64,000 nucleotides of DNA from positions 23,560,001 through 23,624,000 of the forward strand of contig NC_091976.1 of assembly GCF_036711975.1 (NCBI RefSeq), given 5' to 3'. The translations under genes and the position numbers were made by a program. The DNA is from Onthophagus taurus. Taxonomy: Eukaryota; Arthropoda; Insecta; Coleoptera; Scarabaeidae. Below, in pieces: positions 33,701-46,218 of this stretch. The notes beneath the pieces are model-generated. The model saw nothing but the letters and a program-made list of their open reading frames with translations, had not been told where the DNA came from and made no database searches. Within the stretch, counting starts at the first letter, position 1. Each line of letters begins with the position of its first letter.

Positions 33701-36173
33701 TGTGAACTACTTAATTCTGTAGACTTCTGTGTTCTAAGTTATGCAGAGTTTGTAAAAAAACTAAAAACCAAGTTGTTCTTGGGTTGATTTCAGTGAAATG
33801 TTGTGAGTAGAGACAATTGAGAGGAGAACCAAGTGTGTATGTCTATGGTGCGGGGAAAAACTGTAATAAACTCAACCCAATTCAATCCAATCCAATCCAA
33901 CCCAATCCAATCCAATCTAAACTAAACTAACTCAAACTGAACTCGGAACATAAATATATGAGATCATTTGACTTTTTGTTTAGGTCTCTTGGTGAACAGT
34001 GAATTAGTTCAGTTATTCTAATACCTTCAAAAAATAGTGGGGAATAAGCAAAAAATGATGAACTGCACAGAAGATGTGAGAAAAAAGAGTTGATACGATT
34101 ACTTTGGTTGAGCTTACTCCCTATACAGATAAGGTACTCGATTCCAACATGCTTATCGGAAAGCAAAATCAACAATTACTGCCCTCCATGCTTTGACGAA
34201 CAATTTAGAGGAGGCAATTGCCGTCAAAGAGATAGCCCTATGTGCATTTATAGATATAAACTAATATAGAGGGTGCTCTTGAAGCCCTACTCAGTCTCAC
34301 ACCACTTCACTTGTACATACAAAAAGAAGCAGCTCTTCACTCAATTGATACACGGTAACCTCAGAGGACATTTCGAAATCCTCAGGCACCCATTTAGGTA
34401 TGAGTTCACTTGATTCAAATTAAAACGAATCATACCGACATCCGTCGGTATCTTCCAGCCGCTTCCTTCAGCCCAGCAGCATCAAAAAAAAATGTTATTC
34501 GGTGTCGCACAAATCTTAAAAAAAGTCCAGAGGAATGGTAACAAGAATTAAGAGCAAGTAGGCAAAAAGATGGAAATAATTACAGTTTATAGCAGAAATA
34601 TGAAACAGACTAAAAGAAAATTGGATGATGTGGACGTACAAGAATTAGTAGAGTTCTAAATTAGTGCAGAGAATTAAAAATTGGTACAATGAAAGAAAAT
34701 GTATAGAGAGTGAGGAATTACCAAGCTAAAGTAGAACGAGTGAAGATTATGAAGGGTGAATTCATGTAATTTGAGAAGTAATGGTGAGGAGAGAATGTTA
34801 GTAGACAACTCCCGCGGTTTCTGAAGATGATGAATTAGTACTTGTTTGAGAGTTGTTGAAAAGGGGATAAAATTGGAAAGTGCTAAAAAGATTCATTTAG
34901 GAAAGCTACACAGGATGCATGGAAAGATACTTGGAGAAAAGAAGTGGAGGAGGTAAATTCATGTTACCAAATTGATAACAGAGGTCAGTGAAAGAACAGT
35001 GAAAGAGTGACAACGACGAACAGATTTTAAAATGTGACGTCATCAGTGTATTAATCTTATTATATTTATCATCCTAGTGGGAGAAAAGGTGAAATAGCGA
35101 GAAAGATGGGCTTCCTACACCGATTGGCCAAAAACCATAATCCCAGATCTAGCAGCATGAGTTAATAGAGAGTAATTTAACCTTTTGACAAATTTGATCT
35201 TTCTCAATTAAAGTATTTCTCGAAATTTGACAAAATTCAGCTTAATTCAATAACCTTGTTCATAAATACTATTGGCAAAGTGTAGACTTTGGGGGTTGAC
35301 TTTTCTGGTTGTAACCTGGGGCTTCTTTATGTTAAGTCTAAAATTGCAATAAATATTTTCTTGTCGTTACAAACTGAAGAATTAGTTGCCTAAAAAGAAT
35401 TTTCTTACTTGAGTTTGAAGTTTGGCGGACGATTCAGTAAGGGTGTTAACTTGAATCTTGCGCTGACGCCAAGAGTTTAACAGTAACCGTTGATAAACAC
35501 GACGCGCCGCTTCTTCCCTCTTCGGAGGTGGTGGTCGCGACGGACCGTCGCCAGACAGGCTGCAATTACAACGAAAAAAAATGTTCAGGTAAAACGCAAT
35601 GTACAACCCCAACAGCACGCAATCAATATCACAACGGGGGGAAGTTAATAATATATCAGTGGGGAAGTAGGATAATAAGACTACAGCAACAAGATTTCTA
35701 GAAATCTACCTTTCAATTTCTCATTTTCAAAAATAAAATTAAAAAGAAAATTAAGAACTTAAAATTTTATTTCAAAAAAAATTACCAAAAAAATCGAATT
35801 AAAAATCAAATTTTTAGACAACCAAAAGGTAGAGTTTCCTTTTTTATTGTTTAGATTACTTGGGGTCGATGGGCTTCCGTTTTGTCGGCGTGATTTCCGA
35901 CATTGTCTTGGACCGCTTCCGGTGCCGAAATGGTTCAGATGAAGACGATTTTGCTTTCAAAGGGGTCGATGGCGCTGATTTTTGAAGCGTTGAAAGCGCT
36001 TCTTCTAGCTTGACCCTCGCTAAGTTGTCCTGTTGCACGTGATTTTGCCGCGTTGCAAATCTTCTGCATGATGGCACCGGATTCCTTTTCGAAGAAGTCT
36101 TCTGGAACGCCGTTCGCCGCGCTCCGTCCCCGTCCCCCAAGACGATGTTATCGCCACACTCGAATGTAGACAT
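30769..36173 (-). CDS. uncharacterised coiled-coil protein with basic, proline-directed-site-rich N terminus
   Basis: Four exons join in frame: 36173-35860, 35559-35409, 32157-31822 and 31284-30769, for 438 residues. I do not recognise the family. The first 105 residues are basic and probably disordered, with SAPSTPLKAK and EITPTKRKP, both matching the S/T-P-x-K/R pattern of cyclin-dependent kinase sites. Next come GPSRPPPPKREEAARR and VYQRLLLNSWRQRK, which look like a short conserved helix. Residues about 140-390 are a nearly unbroken coiled coil (leucine-rich heptads such as TAETIEKDNVKLRADILNLE). The tail contains WWKQAATTIVDSLQNAATIM and ends basic, PAKKRRD. All but the last two features fit a structural or microtubule-associated role, but that is inference. 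Intron 2 is 3.2 kb and holds a GC-rich island and a LINE relic. It is divergent from dorsal. Confidence 0.8.
32158..33000. other. intron 2 of the coiled-coil gene, first part
   Basis: AT-rich intronic DNA lies between the exon at 31822-32157 and the GC-rich island. No domain or splice-supported frame is visible. Confidence 0.4.
33005..33200. promoter_or_regulatory. isolated GC/CpG-rich island inside the coiled-coil gene
   Basis: About 190 bp are very rich in G, C and CpG, in contrast to AT-rich flanks, with palindromic stretches such as GCGTCGCGACGC. A 62-codon frame is open on the minus strand but has no homology. CpG islands of this kind in insect introns often mark an alternative promoter or first exon. 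A GACGGTGAGTTA donor-like site (33138 on the plus strand) is present, so a plus-strand transcript start is conceivable. Confidence 0.35.
33348..33359 (-). promoter_or_regulatory. AACATAACCTCAA motif, one of seven exact copies
   Basis: The 13-mer AACATAACCTCAA is present here on the minus strand (33347-33359). Other exact copies lie at 29305-29317, 40599-40611, 41255-41267, 42085-42097, 50577-50589 and 50594-50606, with near-matches at 46604, 47713 and 50840. Three belong to the repeat in the dorsal intron; the rest sit in unrelated sequence, often within 60 bp of TTTGACA/TGTCAAA. Function is unknown. Confidence 0.5.
33865..33930. repeat. CCAAT pentanucleotide microsatellite
   Basis: A degenerate run of CCAAT/CCAAC units (for example AATCCAATCCAATCCAACCC), grading into ACTAA units. 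It is a simple repeat and is not the TTAGG telomeric unit. Confidence 0.7.
34110..34280 (+). mobile_element. LINE reverse transcriptase relic
   Basis: A plus-strand frame reads QHAYRKAKSTITALHALTNN, then EEAIAVKEIALCAFIDI. This matches the QHAY-x-KGKSTETALH region and the FIDI/FLDI motif A of jockey/R1-like reverse transcriptases. It stops directly after motif A. Surrounding text to about 34990 may be further degraded retroelement DNA, but I could not place it. Confidence 0.7.
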
Positions 36174-39100
36174 TACCTCTTTTAATTTTTTTTAAATAGG
36201 CTTATGTTTTTTTTGTACGCGCTATCTTGACAATATTTATTTTTTTTTTTTTTTGAATTTATCAGGCGATGTTCTACTTGTAGCCCTCTTACTCTCGATT
36301 TTGTTCGATAATGATTTATATGTTTGACTTTGACGGTGAAGTTCGTTTCCATAGATAAAACCAATATCCTCCTTTTTTTATTAATAAAAAGACCGATCTT
36401 GACCTAGCATCTTTAGTGGGTTTTCTAACCAATATCTATTCCATAACTTGTAGCTTCCGGTAAATTAGTCAACGCGGAAAACACGTCCCGTTAAATAGGA
36501 AATCTAAATTCTAACGAGAAGGAGATAGTGGAAGAAAATGAATCGTCTCGTCTCATTCTTGTTGTACTATTTGAAAGCGTTAAAATGGAAGTGTGTGTTT
36601 GCGAAGCGAGTTGCGCGGCTTTTGATGACGACACGTCAATCGCGAGCCAATCCTCGCCCGTTCTGCTCGTTTTCCTGGAACGTTTTGTGGTCATCGGTTC
36701 TTAAAATACACTTGGACAGTGTCTGGCAACAGTTCGTCGCGAACGTTTCACTCGCAAACACGGTGAGCTCGCGATACAAAAACTCGCTACTCATTTAGAA
36801 AGTTGTTTAAAACTCGGGGCTCAAATAGAAATCTAAATAACTTGTCGAAATAAAATCAAAACTAATCTCGTGATTGTTTTGTGTTGATTTTGTGAGGATT
36901 TCTGTTTAAATAACGAGTTAAAAGTGCTGTTGTTAATATAAAATCTTTTTGATGTGACTTTTCTCTTGCTATCTGTGCGGAGCGAGATTCTCTGTGCGTT
37001 TTTTTATTCAACAACCGATGGCCTTGACAGTTTGTTATTCCTAGAACGCACGGTTTAATTCGACCATCAATCAAGGTACAAAAATGATGAAGTCTCTTCG
37101 TCGAGGAAGACGAAATTAAATCACAATTTACCTATAAATTTAGTTTCATCCACAAAAAGTTAAAACCACGAGAGAAACTTGTCATGGACAAGATAGGTCA
37201 GAATTAAATCAAAATGTTTCCTGATGCTGCATGTTTTGCGTATTTGGTAGATAGCTTCTGCTCGTGGAGATTGGAGATGTTGCTTTATAAAAATACTTTT
37301 TATCTATACACACACACAGTTTTATACATTCGTAGAAATTAGCGCTATAAAACATAATAATTCTTAGAGAAATTGATTTAAAATTATAATCGTTACCGGT
37401 ATTGTTTTATCTCCATATAGCCGCTCGTTTTTTGATATTACGTAAGATTTCTTGGAAGTCGTATGATGTGGGGAAGCGATATCACCGGATAACGATACTT
37501 TTTAAATCTGAAATAGAAAATTGTTTCAAATAAAAAAAAAATATTTGAAAATTACTTTTAAAGTTTGACGTTTAATTTTTAACCTATAATAAACGTCAAA
37601 AATGACATTGTCATTTTTGAATGTGAATACATTCAAAAACGCGGGAAACATTCTGTTATTGTGGAAATTCTTATTTTTTTACCTTTTTAATCAAAATGGT
37701 TATTTAATAAGTAATAAAAAATAAACAAAGATGATTCAAAATCGTAACCCGGTCAGAATCTAAATATAGAATCGGCGTAAAATTGATATACGTACCCACT
37801 ACGTGTTTAAAAGCACGATCTAAAAAGAACCAATTGAAAGGTGCCCAGGTTTGATGGGAAGCCGCGCTTTTCCGAAATCGCATTTGGTAACACGTGTTTA
37901 GTATCAAGGTCAATAACCGCGGAAAAACTTGGGCCATCCTCTATGTCCTACGCGGTTTGCATGCAAATTTATAAAGAAAGTGTTTGTATATTTGTTGTTG
38001 CAATCGATTGCTGTGGTTTGTGGCAACGAGCCATCTAAAAGTTACATTTGAAATATGTAAACGGAAATGCCTCTCGGTTTTTAACGGAGATTTATGTATA
38101 AGTTAAATTCTTTTTATTAAAAAATTAACATTTAATGACATTAGAAACGCCATTATAAACGTCATAAACTGAATTCGAATAATCTAATATATGAATAAAT
38201 CTAATTATTTTTGCTTCGATTGGGGTGATTAAAAAATGTTTTACTTACATATTTCGTAAAAACTATTTATTTTTAAGTATTTATCAAAGAATTATTTCAA
38301 TTATTTTTAAAAATTTCACTAAAATTGTTCTCTACATTATCGGCATTAATATATTTAATAATTAATATAACTAATTTGAAGTTTATTTTATTAATTATTA
38401 AATGTTTTTAAAATATTTTTTTAATTTACATTTCTTTAAAAAAATATATAAACTAAAATTTGAATTGAAAAGTAATAATTTTTTCGAGATAGGCAACCAA
38501 TTACACCTAGAATGCTACAAAAATTATTTAAACAAATAAAAAGAATTATTATATCAAATAGGTTTTTGTAAATACAGGTGTTTATACATAGAGAAATGTA
38601 GAGTATTTTGTTGATCGGGTATATTTAAAACTTCAAAGGAGACGAAAAATTTAACAACAAAATTTTTTCTTAAAATTTCATAACAAAATTGCAATCATTT
38701 TGTTTATTAATAAATGAGTCAAAAAGTATCAATTAGGGATTTCTTATCTAATACGCTCGATTGATTAATTCCAACAAAACGATTAACATCTTCAAGTTTG
38801 TCGGTTTTCCCAAACAGTTAAATAACATTGACAAGATTCCAAGAAATAGAGACAACGCCAACATCTAAACTCATATAGATTTCATTCATTCAGACACGTT
38901 ATGAGACAATTTTTTTATTTTCAAGTCGTTGTTTTCGATCTTTTATTACTTAAATTTCCATTCATCATTGACGTTTATTTTATTAAAAACGTATAAAACG
39001 CGGAAGTTTCGTAACTTATAGTAGGTTTTCGTGTCGTTACCGCACGCGATCGCTGGGTAAACCCCATTCTAGGTTTTTCTAACTCTAAAATAAATTTAAA

Positions 39101-39344
39101 CGTTTATTTTTAGCCAGATATTGGTCATCATCGTCTTAAAACTTTTACACCTACTTAAATATGCATGTGTGGGTTGTGTTTTTATACAGATCTACTTTTG
39201 TATTTTAAAGTAGTTTTGATTATTTTGTTATTTAAAGCTTTGATTAATTAGTTTTTGGTGTTTTCCTATTTGCATTAGATTTTTGCATGTTATTCCTTAA
39301 ATTTTAGCAAATTTATTTTGTTAATTTAAATTTTTTTTAATTAG
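36174..39344. other. divergent intergenic region between the coiled-coil gene and dorsal
   Basis: This 3.1 kb region should contain the promoters and 5' non-coding exons of both neighbours. The part at 36480-37080 is CpG-richer and the best promoter candidate. A palindrome, CAAAAATGACATTGTCATTTTTG, sits at about 37597. Open frames at 36538-36798 plus and 37704-37937 minus lack homology. I could not identify the dorsal first exon. Confidence 0.45.
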
Positions 39345-42300
39345 ATTCCCAAGGTATGCCAGATGACACCATTAACATCGGCGATGTCAGTAAGTATTAT
39401 TTTTTGTTATAATCTTATTTAATTTACATGATAAACACGTACTAAAATACTAAAGAATACAAACTCGGATGATTCACAGCTGTAACTCCCCCTGCAATGA
39501 ACGTTATTATTCACTTTTATTTAATTCTTTTTATTAAATAATTCAAAAAAAGTTTTCTATCGTTTTCAGTGGAGGTTATAGAAACCGATCCAGATTACAC
39601 AAATAATAAAGGAAAAATGAAGAAAATGGGATCCTACAACTGTTTGGAAACGACAAGAACAACGCCGAGATGTATCATCGTCGAAGAACCCGCTCAAAAA
39701 CAACTCAGATTTCGTTATGAATGCGAAGGGAGATCTGCGGGATCTATTCCAGGTGCTAATAGCACCCCAGATAATAAAACTTACCCCACTATTAAAGTTG
39801 AAGGCTATAAAGGAAAAGCGGTTGTTGTTGTTTCATGTGTCACCAAGGATGAACCTTTTAGGTGAGGAAAATATAATAAAGAATGTTATGTTTATTGTGG
39901 TATGGATGAAATGTTATTAAAAGAACCGATACCGACACTTTGTCGGAGTTTTCAACAATTTTTTCTTTATAAAATGGAAATTTATTGGTTTCATGACAAG
40001 ACTTTGTTTTTAAAGTAATTATTTAACAATAAAATCGTGCGGTCAACCATCATCGTATTAATGTGATGCTTATTATTGAGAAATGAGTTGTGATTTATAA
40101 TTTGTTTACACCACGCAATTTTTGTTTAACCAAAATATGCCAATCGCATTATCTTCTACGAACATTGCAGCGTTGTTTTCATGTTTCGACATATTTCGGA
40201 GTTAAAGATTTTTCTGTATTTGGTAAAAGAAATCTTTACAATTCTTATGACCCCTTTATGATTTTTAAGATTTCTTTAATATTCTATTGGTGTTGGAGTT
40301 GGGTTGTCTTGCTGTTTAAATAGGTTGGTTTGCTTAGAATTTGGTTGGAATGTTTTAAAATTGGGACTTTTCTATAGCGTTCTGTAATCATAAAAAAAAT
40401 TGGTTATGTTCATAGTTTATCATAAAAATTATACAAGAACTCTAAAACTGCAAATACACAGCAAATTAATAAAATTAAACTCACTCTTCAACATTTTCAA
40501 TACTACATGTAGAAAAATAATGTAAAAATAATCAATAAATTAATATTTAATAATAAATTCATCTATCAAATTTGACATTACGTTGACATATCATAATAAA
40601 CATAACCTCAACATTTTTAAATTCGTCTAATCTGTTTAATAACTAAGTTTTAATCATTTTAATCGTTAAATACGCTTATACCCAAGGTTCCTTTTCAGTT
40701 TGAGATAATGCTGATGTAAAAAGTATTATTAATTTGTTTACATCACTCAATTTTTGTTTAACCATACAAGATTATGCCAATCGCATTTGGTTCTACGAAC
40801 TTTGCAGCGCTGTTTTCATCTTTCGGAGCTACAGATTTTTCTGTGTTTGATAAAAGAAGCCTTTACAATTCTTATAACCCCCACAGATGGTGTTTCATAT
40901 TATATTTCAGGTTTAAATGTTTAGGATTTCCTTAGTGTTCTATTGGTGTTGGAGTTGGATTGTCTTGCTGTTTAAATAGGTTGGTTTCCTTATAATTTGA
41001 ATGGAACGTTTTAAAATTGGAGCTTTTCTATAACGTTCTGTATTCATGGAAAAAATTGGTTATGTTAATACATTGTCATAAAAATTATACAAGAACTCTA
41101 AAACTGCAAATACACCGCAAATTAATAAAATTAAACTCGCTCTTCAACATTTTCAATGCCACATGTAGAAAAATAATGTAAAAATAATCAATAAATTAAT
41201 ATTTAATAATAAATTTATCTGTCAAATTTGACATTACGTTGACACATCGTAATAAACATAACCTCAACATTTTTAAATCCGTCTAATCTGTTTAATAAGT
41301 GTTTTAATCATTTTAATCGTTAAATACGCAAATATACAAGGTTCCTTTTACATTTTTTACAATATTATTATCAATAATTTGTTTACACCACTCAATTTTT
41401 GTTTAACCATACAAAATATGCCAATCGTATTTGGTTCTAGTGGTTCTACGAACTTTGCAGCGCTGTTTTCATGTTTCGAAGCTGCAGATTTTTCTGTGTC
41501 TGATAAAAGAAGTCTTTACAATTCTTATAGTTATAACCTCCACAGATGGTGTTTCATATCATATTTGACGTTTAAATGTTTAGGATTTCTTTGGTGTTCT
41601 ATTGGTGTTGGAGTTGGGTTCTCTTGCTGTTTAAGCTTTCCTTATAATTTGAATGGAATGTTTTAAAATTGTTTTAAATTTAACGTTCTGTAATCATGAA
41701 AAAAATTGGTTATGTTAATACTATGTCATAAAAATTATACAAGAACTCTAAAATTGCAACGACACCGGATATTAATAAAATGAAACTCGGTCTTCAACAT
41801 TTTCAATGCCATATGTAGAAAAATAATGTAAAAACATCAATAAATTAATATTTAATAATAAATTCATCTGTCAAATTTGACATTTGGCACATCGTGGTAA
41901 ACATAACCTTAAAATTTTAAAATCCGTCCAATCTGCTTAATAGCTAAGTTTTAATCATTTTAATCGTTAAATATGTTAATATACAAAGTTACTTTTTAGT
42001 TTGAGATAATGCTTATGTAAAAAAGATTAATTTAATATTATATTTAATAATTAATTATTCTGTCAAATTTGACACTTCCTAATAAACATAACCTCAAAAT
42101 TTTAAAATCGTCCAATTTGTTTAATAACTAAGCTTTAATCATTTTAATCGTTAAATATGGAAATATACAAGGTCAAGGTAATACACAGATTATAATCAAT
42201 ATTATATTTAATAATTTAAACCAAAAATCATTTAAATTTATACAAAATTAATTTCAATTTAAAACATTTTAAACTGAAACCGTGGTTTTCCTTTCTGTCC

Positions 42301-44585
42301 AGGAGGTTTTTGGCTCAGTTCCAACTGTGTGTACTATTTTGAAAGACACATGTTGTTCGCTAAGCCTAGTTTATCTCGACCAAGAACCTTTGTTAAAAAG
42401 ATTTCACGTTTTAATAACCAAATTAGCAAATCGCATCTTTAAATAAATCTACTAAATATTTCCAAGAAATAATCAACTTGTCTTGTTAATGATACTTATT
42501 ACATTATATTTTCCTTAATATTGATAAATAGCGTTATTCTCGATTTGTGTTTCTAAGAATCTCATCGTGACGACGATTTCATTTTGGATCAATGCCCAAA
42601 AAGTTGCACAATTCTAGCAAATAAATGTTTTGTATTTGCCAAAATGCCGTAGATTTCTATCAGAGCGTATCATTTCTGTTTTTAGACCGCACCCTCATAA
42701 ATTGGTTGGAAGAGAGGGTTGTAAGCAAGGAGTTTGCACGGTTCCAATTCCTGAAGATACGATGACCGTGAGTTTTCAAAATTTGGGGGTACAATGCGTG
42801 AAAAAGAAGGAGATTGAAGATGCGTTGAAGGCGCGAGAAGATATTAGAGTTGATCCATTTATGAGTAAGTTTAATTTAAATTAATAAATAAAAATTAATT
42901 ATTTGAATTGTGTTTAGCTGGGTTTTCGCATAGATCATCCCCGACATCTATAGATTTAAATGCCGTCCGATTATGTTTCCAAGTATTCCTTCACACTCAA
43001 AATAAAGGAAAATACACAAACCTCCCCCCAATTGTAAGCAATCCAATTTACGACAAAAAAGCAATGTCGGATTTATTAATAGTGAAACTTTCGGATTGTG
43101 TTTGCCCCGTCGATGGAGGAAGCAAAGACATCATCCTTTTATGCGAAAAAGTAATAACAAAAATTTCATTTATAACAAAAATAATCAAAAAATAACTTTT
43201 TTAAGGTTGCAAAAGAAGACATTCAAGTACGTTTCTTTGAAGAACAAAATGGGCGTGTGGTTTGGGAAGGTTTTGGTGAATTCCAACCGGCTCAAGTTCA
43301 TAAACAAACCGCAATATGGTTTCGACCTCCTCGATATAGAACATTAGAGGTGATCGATCCTGTGAAAATGTTTGTTCAATTACGAAGACCGTCAGATGGG
43401 GCAACAAGCGCCCCGGTACCATTTCAAATGGTGTCTTTAGGTAGGCCCGTATCTTGGTCTTTACGCCCATCGATAACCAAAAAAAGAAATTACTCAATAT
43501 TTAGTGAGATTTTAGCACAAGATGCTCAATCTCAAGCAAACAAACGATCAAATCTATTCAAAGATTTAACGAATTTAAATAGTTCAGTTTCAGTCGAAAC
43601 TCAAACCATTTTAATTGAAAATAATAATAATAACGTTTTTATTAACTTGGAAGATGAAAATAAAAACATGGAGGTTGAAAAAGTCGACGTAGAAATCGAT
43701 AAAAATGAAAATGTTTTAGTTGAAAAAAATGAAATCCAAGAAAAAGATCCGGTTGTAGTTGTAGAAAAAGAAATTTTCGATGATACAAAAAGTTATACAA
43801 GTTTGCAATTAGCGTTTAAAAATCCTTATGATATCACAATTGAAGATAAATATGAGGATGTTATTATTATCCCTGAAAGTCCGGTTATTAATTTAACTAA
43901 AGAAGTAGAAGAAAAATTACCCCCTTTACCACCTAAGCGATTAAAAAAGGGCGATATACGAACGTATTCATCAAAAATTACCGAAATAAATGACCCAGGC
44001 TCAAACATTTTAGAAATATCATCCACTCCTGAGATACCAATACGTTCGCGAAGTCTTTCCAGACAAGAATTAAACCCCATCTCAAAAGATTTACCACCCA
44101 CACCATGCTCAACTTTACCTAAATCAAAAAAACGCAAATTCTTGTCAGGATTTTTTTCTCATTTTAATAAAAGCGCCACAACTTCACGAGAAACAACACC
44201 GTGCAATTTTTCTAGTTCACATTCTTTACAAACGACTAATTGTAATCAAAATGAAAAGACTCAATCTCAAGATATTTCTAATGAATCTCCCAAAACTAAT
44301 TTAAATGACGATTTAAATAAAAATGTTAATGACAATATTAAATTAAATGAAAATCTAATTGAGAATGTAACTGAAAATTTAAAATTAAATGAAAATGTAA
44401 ATGATAATTTAAATTTGTTTAATGATTTAGATCTGACTGAAGCTGAAAATTATGCTTTATATATGACAATGCCCCCATTTGCTACGCAAAGTGAATTTGA
44501 TGAAGCTTCTTGTTATTACGCCCCAGTTGAAGGTGGAAAAATTTTGAATGAAACTGAAGTTCAATTGAAATTAAATAAAACTTGA
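39345..44585 (+). CDS. dl: Dorsal isoform B type, retained-intron form
   Basis: If the donor at 43441 is not used, the frame continues without a stop through 43206-44585, giving 705 residues from the same ATG. The shared Rel domain is then followed by about 390 residues unique to this form, starting LGRPVSWSLRPSITKKRNYS. These are Asn/Glu/Lys-rich, with repeats of LNEN and DNLN type, and end near DLDLTEAENYALYMTMPPF and YYAPVEGGK. The form lacks the exon-6 nuclear signal and the exon-7 SUMO site. Drosophila dorsal is known to make an equivalent Dorsal-B by alternative splicing at this place. A 1.1 kb open frame in AT-rich DNA is unlikely by chance, and the long antisense frames over it are shadows. 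Expression is inferred. Confidence 0.75.
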
Positions 44586-46218
44586 TAAAAAATTTTTGTT
44601 TGCACACGATTCAACATGATTTTGTTTGATTTTTCTTCAAACGTGAACAAAAAATGTTATAAAAAAACGTTATAATTTGTTGAATAGTGTTATTTATATA
44701 AATATTAAATTGTTTTTTAAAGCTGCTTAAACAGCATTGATCTACAAGTCGTTGCACATCATTGAGTTGCGATTTTCTTGATAATTACAAAATCATAATA
44801 TAAAGAAAATCTTTATAAACACAATTTTTAAAGATATCTTTTTTTGTTATACTTAGGTAAACGTAGAGCTGAAAGCTCGGATCAACCTCCTAATAAAAAG
44901 ATTTTTACCGAGTTACATAACCGGGTTAAAAATTGTAAGTTTAACTTTTTTTATGTTCCACATTTTTTTGGTGATGGAGACTCAATTGCAAAAACTCAAA
45001 TTCTTATTGTTAAATGCATTTTCGTACATTTTCTTGATACATTTATGCAAAAATGCGTGTTTTTACCATAAACGATTATGTAAAAAAATAAAAAAATTTA
45101 TTATTAACGTACTTATTAATTCATTCATTTTGTGGTGCTATTTTTTTTAAACCTTTATTATATTTAAAAAAACAAAACATGTTCTTTTTTAACTTATTTT
45201 GTTATATTTTTGTGTGTTGAATTTGTTAGTTATAAACTTTATGATGTAGTTTTTAAAATATTTCACAAAAAAAAAGTGTATTTATGTAAAATGTAAAGAT
45301 GGAAAGTTGTTTATATCCAGGATTAAAATCTGAATCGTTTTTTGTATAGAGCCTATTATACATTATACACGTTTATATTACACAATTCGAGCTTTATCGA
45401 AATATATTTGACATTTTCTTAAAAATGTGCTTTTTTATGTGTTGATTTATAAAAGGTGTTAATCTGCGCCACAAGAAGGAAACAAATTAAGGTATTATTA
45501 GTTTTTGAGTGTGTTTTGTAGCATTTTTTCCATTTTTATTTTATAATTTATTCCACTAAATTGTTTTTGGTAACAGCATGTGCTTTTATAGTAGTTTTTT
45601 GAGTTTTTATGATTTCCATCACTTTCCTTTTATCATGTAACAATTTTTAAATTATTTTCTTAATTTTTAGCCCCACTTCCTGAAATGGATTTCACTCAAC
45701 AACTTAATATCCCTCTTCAAACCACCGTAAAAGACGAACCAAGAGGTATCATTAAGCTTTAATAATTAATTTTTTTAATTTTATTATACAACCTTAATTT
45801 TATTTCAGATCTTTTGCGATCACCGTATCAATATATGGATCAATTATCTCGATCGCCTCAACATTACCCTCAAACGTGTTATATTCAACAACAACCGATG
45901 CCATCAACCAGTTCAATTAATCATCAAATAGTTCAACCCCTCGAATCTATACATTATAATCTTTCTCCTCCTGCGTATAATCCAATGGAGGTTATTCCGA
46001 GTGATCCTCAAAGAAATGTTCAATATATAAGAAATGAATTGAATCCAATCACAATAGAACCCGGAGATTTGGGTTTAAATGAAATCGCCCAAAATTTATC
46101 CAGTAGTTTATCTCTAACGGATTTTGGAGCTGATGGAATGACCGATAGTTTAGATCGGCTAGCTAACAATGAATTTGATAGACATTTAGCGTTAAATCAA
46201 GTAAATAATCAACATTAA
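39345..46218 (+). CDS. dl: Dorsal, NF-kappaB/Rel transcription factor, isoform A type
   Basis: Eight exons join in frame: 39345-39389, 39570-39861, 42686-42864, 42918-43150, 43206-43440, 44857-44934, 45671-45745 and 45809-46218. From the first visible ATG at 39356 the product is 511 residues, but the frame is open at the 5' splice site, so an upstream exon may add residues. Dorsal acts downstream of Toll in dorsoventral patterning and immunity. It is held in the cytoplasm by Cactus and enters the nucleus when Cactus is destroyed. The Rel domain shows the DNA-contact loop RFRYECEGRSAGSIPG, then CVTKDEPFRPHPHKLVG, KAREDIRVDPFMTGFSHR and VRLCFQVF. The IPT part shows KKAMSDLLIVKLSDC, ILLCEKVAKEDIQVRFFEE, and LRRPSDGATS with the PKA-type RRPS site. 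Exon 6 adds a bipartite nuclear signal (GKRRAESSDQPPNKK). Exon 7 adds VKDEPRD, a SUMO consensus. The tail is Gln/Pro/Ser-rich. Confidence 0.95.
40098..42180. repeat. three tandem copies of an unknown ~640-bp unit plus a partial copy, dorsal intron 2
   Basis: Copies start near 40098, 40731 and 41373 with AATTTGTTTACACCA(C)(G/T)CAA and TTTTTGTTTAACCA, and contain TTCTACGAACTTTGCAGCGC, TGGTGTTGGAGTTGG and ACATAACCTCAACATTTTTA in the same order. A partial fourth copy of the tail covers about 42000-42180. The copies differ by point changes and small indels. Open frames (40090-40323, 41379-41666) shift between copies, so the unit is non-coding. No TIR or RT was seen, so the origin is unknown. Confidence 0.85.

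Noticed and set aside
33865-33930. Possible telomere-type repeat
   Set aside because: The unit is CCAAT/TTGGA and not the insect TTAGG, and it is short.
43826-44137. 103-codon minus frame within the dorsal B tail
   Set aside because: Shadow of the long plus-strand frame that continues the Rel domain.
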